A DNA stretch of 64,000 bases from Clostridia bacterium (GTDB taxonomy: Bacteria > Bacillota > Clostridia > Lachnospirales > Anaerotignaceae). The first letter of the stretch is position 1; each line of letters starts with the position of its first letter. A program made the position numbers and the translations under genes. The notes below the pieces were generated by a model. It made no database searches. It was not told where the DNA came from and was given only the letters and a program-made list of their open reading frames with translations. The stretch lies in assembly GCA_022651385.1 (NCBI GenBank), contig JALCQR010000011.1, positions 43,957 through 107,956 on the forward strand, in the 5' to 3' direction. Below are positions 19,144-27,726 of this stretch, piece after piece.

Positions 19144-20418
19144 TTATCTGCTCTCCTTTCCCGGAAAAACAAGGTCCGAAACCGAAATTTCCGTTTTAAG
19201 TATGCCCTTATGCGTATTTCTGACATACGTTATATGGATAGAGTCATTAAAAAATATAAGCGAGTCATAATTTTTTTCAACCATATAATCTATGTTCTTT
19301 TCAATGTCAGGTCCTATAAGACTGTTTTCGACCTTTACTCCGCCTTTTCTGTATATATCGGCGATTTTGAGTGCAGACGATAACCCAAGTGCTGTACAGC
19401 CAACCATTGCTTTTACGTCTCGTGAGGAATAGTCAGCGCCGTTTTTTATAAGCACGTTTATAACTTCGTCTATTTTTATCCCGAAACCAACGGCAGGAAT
19501 GTTTTTGCCAAACTGCTTTACAAGATTATCATATCTGCCGCCGTCTACAATGGAATATCCGCTTCCGTAAGTATAGCCTCTGAATATAATGCCTGTGTAG
19601 TAGTTTAATTTGTTTACCATGCTTAGGTCAAACGATACATAGCTGTTTACTCCGTGCATTATAAGCATGTTATATAAAGTCTCAAGCTCATCCAAAAATT
19701 TTAAAGCGTCATCGCTTTTTGTAAGGCTTCTTGTATAATCAAGTATATCCGTTCCGCCTACAAGTTTAGGAAAATCCAAAAACAGCTCTTTTATGTTTTC
19801 AGGCATATTTTTTTGTTTTATAAACTCTTCGGCTTCGGCATAATTTCTTGATGCAATATAGTTTTTAAGTTTATTTTTTTCTTCTTTTTCCAATCCCGTT
19901 TCATCAAGCACAGCGTTAAAAAATCCAACCTGGCCTATATTTAGCTTAAACTCTTTAATTCCGGAGGCAAGTATGCTTTTTATGGAAACGGCTATAGCCT
20001 CAGCGTCGGCATATACACCGTCTGCGCCCATAAGTTCAACGCCTGCCTGTGCAAATTCGCATCTTTTCCCCTGGTAACTCTTGCTGTTCCTAAAAGAGTT
20101 TCCGAAATAGCAAAGACGTATAGGTCCGTTTCCCTCAAATTCGGTAGCAGCAATACGCGCAACAGGCGGAGTCATATCACTTCTTAAAGCAAGCACGTTT
20201 CCGTCCTTGTCAAAAAAGCGAAACATTTCCTTAGGACTGATGCTTCCCATTTTCTCATCTGAAAAAACATCTATATACTCAAAAGTCGGGCTTTCTATTT
20301 CTCTGTAACCGTATCCCAAAAATATGTTTTCTATCTTAGAGCAAACAGTCTTTTTAACAAGAGCTTCGTCCGGAAGACGGTCATTTACGCCTATCGGCGT
20401 ATGCAGTTTGAAATCCAT
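19144..20418 (-). CDS. hisZ: ATP phosphoribosyltransferase regulatory subunit
   Basis: HisRS-like protein without tRNA-charging activity that forms the hetero-octamer with short HisG and carries feedback regulation. About 424 residues, with class II synthetase-like motifs: motif 2 region with RPIRLCYFGNSFR and GKRCEFAQAGVELMG, and motif 3-like GGRYDNLVKQFGKNIPAVGFGI. The ATG at 20416-20418 follows AAAGGGGAATGATT and is preferred to the ATG two codons upstream, which touches the ribosome-binding site. First gene of the nine-gene operon; hisC and a histidinol-phosphatase gene are not in it. Confidence 0.93.
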   Translation of the reverse strand: MDFKLHTPIGVNDRLPDEALVKKTVCSKIENIFLGYGYREIESPTFEYIDVFSDEKMGSISPKEMFRFFDKDGNVLALRSDMTPPVARIAATEFEGNGPIRLCYFGNSFRNSKSYQGKRCEFAQAGVELMGADGVYADAEAIAVSIKSILASGIKEFKLNIGQVGFFNAVLDETGLEKEEKNKLKNYIASRNYAEAEEFIKQKNMPENIKELFLDFPKLVGGTDILDYTRSLTKSDDALKFLDELETLYNMLIMHGVNSYVSFDLSMVNKLNYYTGIIFRGYTYGSGYSIVDGGRYDNLVKQFGKNIPAVGFGIKIDEVINVLIKNGADYSSRDVKAMVGCTALGLSSALKIADIYRKGGVKVENSLIGPDIEKNIDYMVEKNYDSLIFFNDSIHITYVRNTHKGILKTEISVSDLVFPGKESR

Positions 20419-20463
20419 AATCATTCCCCTTTATAACGTTATCACTGTATTAGAATAAAGTAT

Positions 20464-20492
20464 AGTATACATAATCAGAAAACTTTTGTCAA
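20464..20492 (-). promoter_or_regulatory. strong sigma-A promoter of the his operon
   Basis: On the minus strand a perfect TTGACA (20487-20492) and TATACT (20464-20469) are 17 bp apart. The predicted start near 20457 leaves a leader of about 40 nt, too short for a His T-box or leader peptide. Control is therefore likely at the promoter or by HisZ feedback. Confidence 0.85.
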
Positions 20493-20620
20493 TACAAAAA
20501 AACTAAAGTATATATTATTTGAAATTTTATCACTGCCCAGACATTTTGAAAAGAAAAAAATTACCTTTGTGTTCTAAATTTCTCATATATGCTAAAATAA
20601 TAAATAAGGGAGTGATAAAT

Positions 20621-21268
20621 ATGTTTAATAAAATAGATATGGAAAAATACGAAAGAGCCGAATATTTCAGATATTATATGGATTTAATTAAGACAAAATG
20701 TAATATAACTGTAGATATGGACATAACTGATTTTCTTAAAACGCTCAAAAATAATAATTTGAAATTTTATCAGTCATTTGTATACGCAATAATGAAAAGT
20801 ATAAACGAGTACCCGCAGTTTAAAATGGCATATGATAAAGATAAAAATCTGGGATATTATGATTACTGCAACCCGTCATATACAATTTTTCATAAGGACA
20901 ATGAAACGTTTTCGGATTTGTGGACACAGTGGAATGACGATTTTAAAACTTTTTATAAAGACATGACAGAAGATATGGAAAAATATAAGGATGTAAAAAA
21001 AGTAAAAGCAAAACCCGGAAGGCCGGGTAATTTTATACCTATTTCAAATCTCCCATGGTTAAGCTTTACATCCTGTTCATATGATACTTATTCTGAATCT
21101 CAGATGCTTTTTCCAGTTATTATATTCGGAAAATATTTTGATGATAACGGTACAACAAAAATACCGTTTACAATTTTTATAAACCACGCTGTAGCCGACG
21201 GCTTTCATTTATGCAGGTTAATTAAAAATATAGAAGAAACTTGTAATAATTTTAAAATTTATATGTAA
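20621..21268 (+). CDS. Chloramphenicol acetyltransferase-type (CAT, type A) acyltransferase
   Basis: A 215-residue protein with the size and motifs of classical trimeric CAT. The active-site block is INHAVADGFHLCRL; His189 matches the catalytic His of HHxxxDG (the first, non-catalytic His is Asn here) and Asp193 the structural Asp. Ser148 in WLSFTSC fits the conserved oxyanion Ser. Family members acetylate chloramphenicol with acetyl-CoA, but chromosomal homologues in Clostridia may have other acceptors, so resistance is not certain. ATG 20621 follows AAGGGAGTG; the open frame extends upstream without a ribosome-binding site. It diverges from hisZ and converges on spo0A with one base between the stops. 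Confidence 0.85.
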   Translation: MFNKIDMEKYERAEYFRYYMDLIKTKCNITVDMDITDFLKTLKNNNLKFYQSFVYAIMKSINEYPQFKMAYDKDKNLGYYDYCNPSYTIFHKDNETFSDLWTQWNDDFKTFYKDMTEDMEKYKDVKKVKAKPGRPGNFIPISNLPWLSFTSCSYDTYSESQMLFPVIIFGKYFDDNGTTKIPFTIFINHAVADGFHLCRLIKNIEETCNNFKIYM

Positions 21269-21269
21269 A

Positions 21270-22025
21270 TCAATCTTTGTTTTTCAAGTATTCTGCAATC
21301 TGGCTTATAATCTGTCTGTTTGTTGGTTTTTTCATAAACTTAAATCCGAAAACATTGTTGTACCCTTCCGGGCTTTTAAGCCATGAGACATCAATAGCAT
21401 GTCTTATGGCTCTTTCAACCTTTCCGGCGTCTGTGCCATAAACTTTTGCTATATACGGATAAAGTTTTTTTGTAACACCATCGGCTTTTTCAAAATCTTT
21501 GTATACTTCTGTTACAGCGGTTTTTAAATAATAATATCCTTTAACTCCCGGCAGTATTCCTAAATAATTAAGCACTTCAGCAATTCTATATGATATATTT
21601 TTCTCTGTTTCAATATTGTTACGATACATAAAAGCTCCCCTTTTTATCATTTTATTTATTATATTAATCATTACATCCATATCTAATGGACTTTTAACAC
21701 ATTTTTTTGCTCCAAGTTCTACGGCGGCTTTCGGTATCGACTTGCAGCTTAGAGGAGAAATAAATATAATTCCGGAATGTGTATATCCTTTTTTGCTAAG
21801 CATTTCAAGCACCCAAAGGCCGTCTTTACCATTCATGCATAAATCAAGTAAAACCAAAAATGGTTTAGAAGTTATAATTTTCTCAAAACATTCGTCTCCG
21901 TTTTGTATTACCTCATAAACAAATGTATCGTAATTGTTTAATATAGTTTCTAAATCGTGAATATTCTTTTTGTTTTTGCTTCCAATAATTATCGTTTCTT
22001 TTTTACATAAACCGCATATTTCCAC
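21270..22025 (-). CDS. spo0A: Spo0A-type sporulation master regulator with a degenerate receiver
   Basis: A 251-residue response regulator. The C-terminal domain (about residues 142-251) is a clear Spo0A_C, with GVKGYYYLKTAV, LYPYIAKVYGTDAGKVERAI and RHAIDVSW, the recognition-helix region that reads 0A boxes. The N-terminal receiver keeps the phospho-acceptor Asp61 (LVLLDLCMNGKDG) but the acidic Mg-binding pair expected after strand 1 is Ser16-Lys17 (TIIIGSKNKK) and the conserved Lys before Pro is Ser112 (VKSPLD). The start is GTG 22023-22025, seven bases after GGAGGTGT; ATG codons further upstream have no site. It lies downstream of spoIVB, the usual partner in Firmicutes. Phosphorelay control may be altered; see findings. 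Confidence 0.9.
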   Translation of the reverse strand: MEICGLCKKETIIIGSKNKKNIHDLETILNNYDTFVYEVIQNGDECFEKIITSKPFLVLLDLCMNGKDGLWVLEMLSKKGYTHSGIIFISPLSCKSIPKAAVELGAKKCVKSPLDMDVMINIINKMIKRGAFMYRNNIETEKNISYRIAEVLNYLGILPGVKGYYYLKTAVTEVYKDFEKADGVTKKLYPYIAKVYGTDAGKVERAIRHAIDVSWLKSPEGYNNVFGFKFMKKPTNRQIISQIAEYLKNKD

Positions 22026-22175
22026 TATCGATACACCTCCAAAATACAGAATAAAATGAGAATACTTGTCGTTTTTTGAAGTATATATCATCGTTTTGCT
22101 TTTTGTCATCTTATAATGCGGAAATGTCATTAATATGGCATGAATTGCACGATTTAAAACATTTGTTCTTATATT

Positions 22176-23420
22176 TTATTCAGATTTCTGAGCCTGTTCA
22201 AGCATAGTTTCTGCAAAAATTCCATATCCTTTTGTAGGATCATTTACAAATACGTGAGTAACTGCACCTATAAATTTTCCGTCCTGTAAAATAGGGCTTC
22301 CGCTCATACCCTGTATTATGCCTCCTGTTCCGTCCAAAAGCCTGCTGTCAGTAACTTTAATAAGAAGACCTTTATCCGGAGATCCGATTTGATTTATTCC
22401 TGTTATCTCAATGTTATATTCTTCCATTTTCCCGAGAATATCACTTTTTATCACAGCATTTCCAAGTTTTATATCATTGGTCATTGCCGTTTTTGCTTCT
22501 GTCAAATCTAAGTCTTGCGTGTTTTGAGTTATTTTGCCGTATACACCGTATTCGGTATTACTGCTTATTTTCCCGATTATATTTTTTTTGTCAAGCATAC
22601 CGGATACTTCTCCGGGACTGCCTTTCTTACCTTTAACAATTCCGGATATTGATGAACCGGTAATGTTTCCGTTTGAGGCTTCCATAAGCTTTCCGGTATC
22701 CACATCAAATATGCCGTGTCCAAGTATACCAAATGATTTTGAATCATTTTCTACAAAAGTCATTGTGCCGAGACCTTGTGTATCATCTCTAACCCAGCAG
22801 CCTATGCGGTATTTTCCGTCAGCACGGCTAAATACCGGTGAAATATCTGTTGTCTGAATATCACCGTCACGTTTATAAATAAATGCTACATCTGCGCCAT
22901 TGCTTTTTTCAATAGCTTTTTGCATCTGCTCTTTTGTATCGGTTTTAATACCGTCTATTTTTTCTATTATGTCACCACTTTTAAGCTTGCCTTCAGAAGG
23001 ATATTCGTCATTTCCGTTTTTGTCCGTAACTTTTCCTGTGCCTAAAACAAGCACGCCGTCGGTTTTAATTACGACTCCCGTTACGTTTCCCGAAACCAAA
23101 ACGCTTTTCGGTAATACGTTTACTTCTGCTTTTTTTACGGGAATACCGGCAAAAGTATATACAGCGTCATATTTGCCTGTTGAGTCGGCTTCCAAATTTG
23201 AATTTTTAGTAAGCTCTATTTTAATGTTATCTTTTACTTTTTTGGAGTCGTTGCTCAGCACTGTTACACTTTTTTCCTGCTCAAGGCCGAATCCGGCATC
23301 ATATGCCGAATTTTCACAAATATTTATTTTCTTCGGCATAAGAATAGAAGAAATGCACCATGCTGTCAAAAGAAAAATGCATGTATAAAAAATTATTTTA
23401 TTTTTAATGTTACGTGGCAT
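22176..23420 (-). CDS. spoIVB: SpoIVB S55-family serine peptidase
   Basis: Forespore-secreted signalling peptidase that triggers sigma-K processing or related late-sporulation events. The 414-residue protein has an N-terminal membrane anchor (about residues 9-27), a PDZ domain (about 110-200, with DKNGNDEYPSEGKLKSGDII) and the S55 peptidase domain. The catalytic Ser is Ser375 in GMSGSPIL and the catalytic His lies in LGHGIFD; both match the B. subtilis layout. The ATG at 23418-23420 is chosen because GGATGTGATT just before it resembles a ribosome-binding site; the open frame runs 231 bases further upstream through AT-rich sequence with no such site. spo0A follows after 150 nt. Confidence 0.93.
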   Translation of the reverse strand: MPRNIKNKIIFYTCIFLLTAWCISSILMPKKINICENSAYDAGFGLEQEKSVTVLSNDSKKVKDNIKIELTKNSNLEADSTGKYDAVYTFAGIPVKKAEVNVLPKSVLVSGNVTGVVIKTDGVLVLGTGKVTDKNGNDEYPSEGKLKSGDIIEKIDGIKTDTKEQMQKAIEKSNGADVAFIYKRDGDIQTTDISPVFSRADGKYRIGCWVRDDTQGLGTMTFVENDSKSFGILGHGIFDVDTGKLMEASNGNITGSSISGIVKGKKGSPGEVSGMLDKKNIIGKISSNTEYGVYGKITQNTQDLDLTEAKTAMTNDIKLGNAVIKSDILGKMEEYNIEITGINQIGSPDKGLLIKVTDSRLLDGTGGIIQGMSGSPILQDGKFIGAVTHVFVNDPTKGYGIFAETMLEQAQKSE

Positions 23421-23703
23421 TTTAATCACATCCATTATAATTTTTTTGTATGTTTTTAAATTAACCGATGTGAAGATTTTATATACAGACAAATAATGTT
23501 TTTTTCCAAAAATTTCATAATTTATTTTTTGCATAAATAAAAAAAGCCCCAAAACACTATATATTTTGAGACTAATAATAAAATAAAGTTTAAATCCAAT
23601 TTTTAACATTGAAAATATTATATTAAAAACTATTAAAAAATCGAGCTTCACAAGTAGACAAGTTTAAAATTTTCTTAATTTTTAAATATCCTTAAAAAAA
23701 TAA

Positions 23704-24741
23704 TTATTTGATTATAGCTCCGCAAAGACAATAATCATCTTTGTATATAACAATAGCTTGTCCCGGTGTAACAGCTCTTTGAGGCTCTTCAAAAACACAC
23801 TTTAGCAATCCGTTTTCCATACTTACAGTACATGGGCTTTTTTTATGTGCGTATCTTATTTTGGCTTCTGCTCTCAAAGGTTTATCAATACTTTCAACAG
23901 CCATAAAAGAAATATTTTCGGCATATATGGTTTTCTTAAAAAGCTTGTCATTATCACCAAGCACTATCTCATTTGTATCTGCGTTTATACTGTTTACAAA
24001 CATATGCTTTCCAAATGACATGCCAAGGCCTTTTCTCTGACCTATTGTATAATAAATAATGCCCTTGTGTTTTCCTATTACATTGCCGTCCATATCTATA
24101 TAATTTCCCGGTTTTATTTCCCTTCCAGTATTTGATTTAATAAATCCGGCATAATCATTATCAGGAATAAAACATATTTCCTCGCTGTCAGGCTTTTCGG
24201 CAACTTGAATCCCAACTTCTGCTGCAATTTCCCTTACATGCGGCTTTTTATAATCTCCAAGAGGAAATATTGTGTTTTTAAGCTGCTCTTGAGTAAGAAA
24301 ACTTAAAACATAAGTCTGGTCCTTAACATTATCTTCTGTCATCTTAACAGAAAGCCTGCCGGTTAACGGATATTTTATTATTTTTGCATAATGTCCTGTA
24401 GCAACATATGACGCACCGTATTTTTCCTTTACACTCATAAGAGCGTCCCATTTTACATTAGGATTGCATACAACACATGGATTTGGAGTTCTTCCGTTTA
24501 GATACTCTGATACAAAATAGTTTTCGACAATTTTTTTAAATTTTTCCCTGCAATCTACAGTTATATGTTTAATGCCGAGATTTTCAGCAACAGCTTTTGC
24601 GTCATTTACAGCATTCATTCCGCTATCATGATTAAGAAGAGTCATACCTATAACATCATATCCGGCTTTTTTAAGCAAATAGGCAGATACAGAACTATCT
24701 ACGCCGCCTGAAAGACCAATTACAACAATTTCCTTTGACAT
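23704..24741 (-). CDS. mnmA: tRNA-specific 2-thiouridylase
   Basis: Adds sulfur to U34 of tRNA-Lys, -Glu and -Gln. The 345-residue protein has the ATP PP-loop GLSGGVDSSVSAYLL at residues 8-22, the first catalytic Cys in RTPNPCVVCNPNVKW (about residue 100), GHYAKI, the QTYVLSFL segment, the second catalytic Cys in SEEICFIPD and the C-terminal beta barrel ending PGQAIVIY. It is slightly shorter than the roughly 360-residue norm but complete. The gene sits between spoIVB and a divergent XRE regulator, interrupting the recN-spoIVB neighbourhood seen in Bacillus. Confidence 0.95.
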   Translation of the reverse strand: MSKEIVVIGLSGGVDSSVSAYLLKKAGYDVIGMTLLNHDSGMNAVNDAKAVAENLGIKHITVDCREKFKKIVENYFVSEYLNGRTPNPCVVCNPNVKWDALMSVKEKYGASYVATGHYAKIIKYPLTGRLSVKMTEDNVKDQTYVLSFLTQEQLKNTIFPLGDYKKPHVREIAAEVGIQVAEKPDSEEICFIPDNDYAGFIKSNTGREIKPGNYIDMDGNVIGKHKGIIYYTIGQRKGLGMSFGKHMFVNSINADTNEIVLGDNDKLFKKTIYAENISFMAVESIDKPLRAEAKIRYAHKKSPCTVSMENGLLKCVFEEPQRAVTPGQAIVIYKDDYCLCGAIIK

Positions 24742-24908
24742 ATAAATTCTCCTTTATTATAATAAATATATAAAAATATAATAATTATAATATATATATT
24801 AAATTAATTCAATATTTTTATGATTTCTGATATTTTTAACGCATATTCACAAATTGCAGTATATGTTTTCAGTTGTGTGGAACATCGTTTCTAATATATG
24901 ACATACTA

Positions 24909-24937
24909 TTTCTTTTAATATTGTTTGCATATATAAT
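24909..24937 (+). promoter_or_regulatory. candidate sigma-A promoter of the XRE regulator
   Basis: TTTCTT (24909-24914) and a perfect TATAAT (24932-24937) are 17 bp apart. The predicted start near 24944 places the palindrome at 24965-24989 in the transcribed leader. Confidence 0.55.
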
Positions 24938-24964
24938 TACGATTAACTTGGTGTGCGTAAAAAA

Positions 24965-24989
24965 TCAACATTTTCCCCAAAAATGTTGA
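24965..24989. promoter_or_regulatory. perfect palindrome before the XRE regulator
   Basis: TCAACATTTT (24965-24974) and AAAATGTTGA (24980-24989) form 10-bp perfect arms around CCCCA. The site lies 22 bp before the start codon and overlaps the translation-initiation approach. It could be the regulator's own operator or a hairpin in the leader mRNA. Confidence 0.6.
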
Positions 24990-25011
24990 AATAATAAACG
25001 AGGTGTGAAAA

Positions 25012-25434
25012 ATGGAATTTAAAGAGCGATTAAGAAGCCTTAGGAAAGAGCGTAAACAGACGCAAGGGGAACTTGGCAGAATATTAAATTATGGATATAC
25101 TGCTATTTCAAACTATGAGTCTGGGAGAAATGAACCTTCAATCACTGATTTAAAAAAGATTGCAGAGTATTTTAATGTTTCTTTAGATTATCTTCTTTGT
25201 GTAAACGATGTACGTAATCCATATATTGAAAGGGATTATCCTGAACAATTTAACGAATTTAAAAACATTTATACTATGCTCGATTCAAGCAAGAAGGCTA
25301 TGCTTGAAGATTTCATGCATTGGCTTCTCGACAGTCAACTTAAGGCAGTTTCGTCAAAACCATCGGAGCGTCTCAAAGTTGCTCAGTCTCAGGCGGCTTA
25401 CAAATCAAAAGCATCAGAAAAAGGAAAAGAATAA
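25012..25434 (+). CDS. XRE-family helix-turn-helix regulator
   Basis: A 140-residue DNA-binding protein. Residues 1-65 form a classical XRE/SinR-like HTH with FKERLRSLRKERKQTQGELG, then YGYTAISNYESGRNEPSITD and LKKIAEYFNVSLDYLL. The remaining 75 residues are helical (EFKNIYTMLDSSKKAMLEDFMHWLLD), followed by a polar, Lys/Ser-rich tail with no known domain. AACGAGGTG before ATG 25012 is a fair ribosome-binding site. It is transcribed alone against the surrounding minus-strand genes and is bounded by a leader palindrome and two terminators, as an autonomous small unit. The target genes cannot be told from sequence; autoregulation is likely. Confidence 0.85.
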   Translation: MEFKERLRSLRKERKQTQGELGRILNYGYTAISNYESGRNEPSITDLKKIAEYFNVSLDYLLCVNDVRNPYIERDYPEQFNEFKNIYTMLDSSKKAMLEDFMHWLLDSQLKAVSSKPSERLKVAQSQAAYKSKASEKGKE

Positions 25435-25482
25435 TTATGTTTTTGCAGTTATCTGCAAGATTGCCTCAAACGAGGCATAAAA

Positions 25483-25516
25483 ATGAGTGGATTTAACAAA
25501 TTCACTCATAATTTTT
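25483..25516. terminator. bidirectional terminator between the XRE gene and recN
   Basis: A 12-bp stem ATGAGTGGATTT / AAATTCACTCAT (25483-25509, one G.T pair, 3-nt loop) has T runs on both sides: AATTTTT on the plus strand and TTTTTATG on the minus strand. A second plus-direction hairpin, ACACAT...GTATGTGT followed by T7, lies at about 25526-25553 at the recN stop. Confidence 0.8.
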
Positions 25517-25552
25517 ACCTTATGTCACACATTACATATCGTATGTGTTTTT

Positions 25553-27250
25553 TTATTGCCTTATTTCTTTTTTTCTTTTATCAGATAAATCTTTCATTTC
25601 AAGCGCAGCCTTCATAACAGCTTCGGTTTGACGTCCGCCAATAAGCCTTCCAAGTTCTCTTATTTGTTCATTTTTCTCAAGAAGGTATACATTGCTTATA
25701 GTGTGCCCGTTCTCACTTTTTTTCTCTATATAAAAATGTCTGTCGGCCATAGAAGCTATTTGAGGAAGATGTGTTATACATATTATCTGCTGTGATTTTG
25801 AAATATATGCCATTTTTTCAGCAACTTTCTGAGCCGTTTTTCCGCTTACGCCGCTGTCTATTTCATCAAAAACAAAAGTACCAATATTGTCATTTCCGGC
25901 TGTAACAGTTTTAAGGCCAAGCATTATCCTTGACATTTCGCCTCCTGATGCAGTTTTTGAAAGAGGCTTCATTTCCTCTCCTGCATTAGCCGATATATAA
26001 AACTCCACGTCATCCGCACCTTTATTGCTAAATGTATCCTTGCGTGTTACGTTTATACAGAATTTGGCGTTTTTCATTTCAAGGTCATAAAGTTGTTTTT
26101 CGATTTGTTTTTCAATTATCCTTGCTTTGTCATTTCTTATAGTATTCATTTTTGAGCAAATGTTTTTGATTTTTTTCATTAGTTCGTCTTTTTGCTGCGT
26201 ATATTCTGTTCTCAGTTTATCGCTGTTTTCGATAAATTCAAGCTCTTCTTCGGCAGAATCTTTTTGCGCAAGTATTTCCTCTATTGTTGAGCCATATTTT
26301 CTTTTAAGCCTGTATATAAGGTCAAGGCGCTCCTCTACTTCGTTTATCTCATTAGGGTCTCCTGATAGACTTTCGCTGTAATCTTTTAAAATCTGCGCCG
26401 CGTCCTTAATTTGGGCATAAGCGTTTTCAAGTTCACCGCACACTGAAGATGCACTTTTGTCAACCGACGCAATAAGCGATGCAAGTCTTAAAGCCTCGCC
26501 TGTTTTATCGGCGGCAGCCTGAGACTCATCTGAACCGTAAACCAAAAGCTGCAGGCATGTATTTGAGTAATTGAGAAGTTTTTCGGAATTGTTAAGCATT
26601 TTTCTGCGTTCCAAAAGTTCGTCTTCCTCGCCTAATTTCAGATTGCTTTCACCTATTTCGTTTATTTTGTATTTAAGTAAATCTGTGCGCCTTTCTTTTT
26701 CTTCCACACTGCCGCTTATGGATTTAAGTTTTTTAAGTACTGTCCTGTACTGTAAGTTGAGCTTAGAAAGTTCTTCTATGTATTCTTCAATTTCCGGCAT
26801 ACAAAAACTGTCAAGAATATCAATGTGCTTAGACGAATCCAAAAGTGACTGATGTTCATTCTGCGTATGTATATCAATTAAATTTTCTGCCAATTGCCTT
26901 ATCATTGATACAGTAACAGGGCTTCCGTTTACCCTGTTTTTTGTTTTTCCCTCAGATGTAATAGTGCGTTTTATTATAATGCAGTCATCGTCACATTCTA
27001 TTCCAAGGTCTTTGGCCGTTTCAATCACCTGCTTTGAAATTCCGGAAAAAACAGCTTCGGCATAAGCCTTTTCCTCTCCGTTTCTTACAAGCTCTCTGGA
27101 GCCTCTGCCTCCCAGTACAAATCCGAGAGCGCCAAGAACCATGCTTTTTCCTGCTCCGGTTTCGCCGGAAAGTATATTAAGTCCCTCTTTAAAAAAAATG
27201 TCAGCGTATTTTATAAGTGCTATGTTTTTTATAGTAAGTTCTTCAAGCAA
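25553..27250 (-). CDS. recN: DNA repair protein RecN
   Basis: SMC-like ATPase that gathers DNA ends during double-strand-break repair. The 565-residue protein has the Walker A GETGAGKSMVLGAL near residues 30-43, a long central coiled-coil region, the signature TASGGEMSRIMLGLK (about 440) and Walker B TFVFDEIDSGVSG. The start MLEELTIKNIALIKYADIFF is the family opening. It is the last gene of the nusB-recN operon, 16 nt after argR. Confidence 0.97.
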   Translation of the reverse strand: MLEELTIKNIALIKYADIFFKEGLNILSGETGAGKSMVLGALGFVLGGRGSRELVRNGEEKAYAEAVFSGISKQVIETAKDLGIECDDDCIIIKRTITSEGKTKNRVNGSPVTVSMIRQLAENLIDIHTQNEHQSLLDSSKHIDILDSFCMPEIEEYIEELSKLNLQYRTVLKKLKSISGSVEEKERRTDLLKYKINEIGESNLKLGEEDELLERRKMLNNSEKLLNYSNTCLQLLVYGSDESQAAADKTGEALRLASLIASVDKSASSVCGELENAYAQIKDAAQILKDYSESLSGDPNEINEVEERLDLIYRLKRKYGSTIEEILAQKDSAEEELEFIENSDKLRTEYTQQKDELMKKIKNICSKMNTIRNDKARIIEKQIEKQLYDLEMKNAKFCINVTRKDTFSNKGADDVEFYISANAGEEMKPLSKTASGGEMSRIMLGLKTVTAGNDNIGTFVFDEIDSGVSGKTAQKVAEKMAYISKSQQIICITHLPQIASMADRHFYIEKKSENGHTISNVYLLEKNEQIRELGRLIGGRQTEAVMKAALEMKDLSDKRKKEIRQ

Positions 27251-27266
27251 TTTTACAACACCCCGA

Positions 27267-27725
27267 TTATTTACCGCTTTCTATGATGTGGCTTAGTTTC
27301 TGAACAAACTCCACTGCCTGATTATGCGTTCTTGCAACACAAAACACAGTGTCGTCCCCCGCAATTGAGCCAATAATATCATTGCTTTTAAGATTGTCAA
27401 CGGCGACAGCAACAGCCATTCCCATACCGTCAAGGGTTTTTATCACAATCATATTTTGGGCACAGTCAAATTTAACTACAGCGTCACGGAAAACTCTTAT
27501 AAGCCTTTCCGAAAGTTCGGAATCATTCCCATTTATTGCGGAATATTTCTGTCCTCCGTTTTCTGTTAAAATTTTTGTAAGCTTCATTTCACGAATATCA
27601 CGGGAAATGGTTGCTTGCGTTACGTTAAAACCCTCCTGTTTAAGTAGCCTCGCAAGTTCCTCTTGAGTTTCAACCTCATTATTTTCGATTATTTCAAGTA
27701 TTTTTGTATGTCTGGCAATTTTCAT
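27267..27725 (-). CDS. argR: Arginine repressor
   Basis: Arginine-responsive DNA-binding protein (ArgR/AhrC). The 152-residue protein starts MKIARHTKILEIIENNEVET, with the winged-helix recognition part FNVTQATISRDIREMKLTKI, and a C-terminal hexamerisation/arginine-binding domain containing GSIAGDDTVFCVAR. The ATG at 27723-27725 has GGGGGGAAGATAG before it and begins immediately after the nadK stop; the frame could start seven codons earlier but without a site. Position beside recN is conserved across Firmicutes. No arginine genes are in the window. Confidence 0.95.
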   Translation of the reverse strand: MKIARHTKILEIIENNEVETQEELARLLKQEGFNVTQATISRDIREMKLTKILTENGGQKYSAINGNDSELSERLIRVFRDAVVKFDCAQNMIVIKTLDGMGMAVAVAVDNLKSNDIIGSIAGDDTVFCVARTHNQAVEFVQKLSHIIESGK

Positions 27726-27726
27726 T

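Noticed and set aside
20419..20463. His T-box or leader peptide before hisZ
   Set aside because: The predicted leader is about 40 nt and has no His codon run, T-box sequence or terminator.
23421..23651. 77-residue N-terminal extension of SpoIVB
   Set aside because: The extension is AT-rich, has no ribosome-binding site, and would put the membrane anchor in an unusual position; the ATG at 23420 has a near-consensus site and gives the family length.
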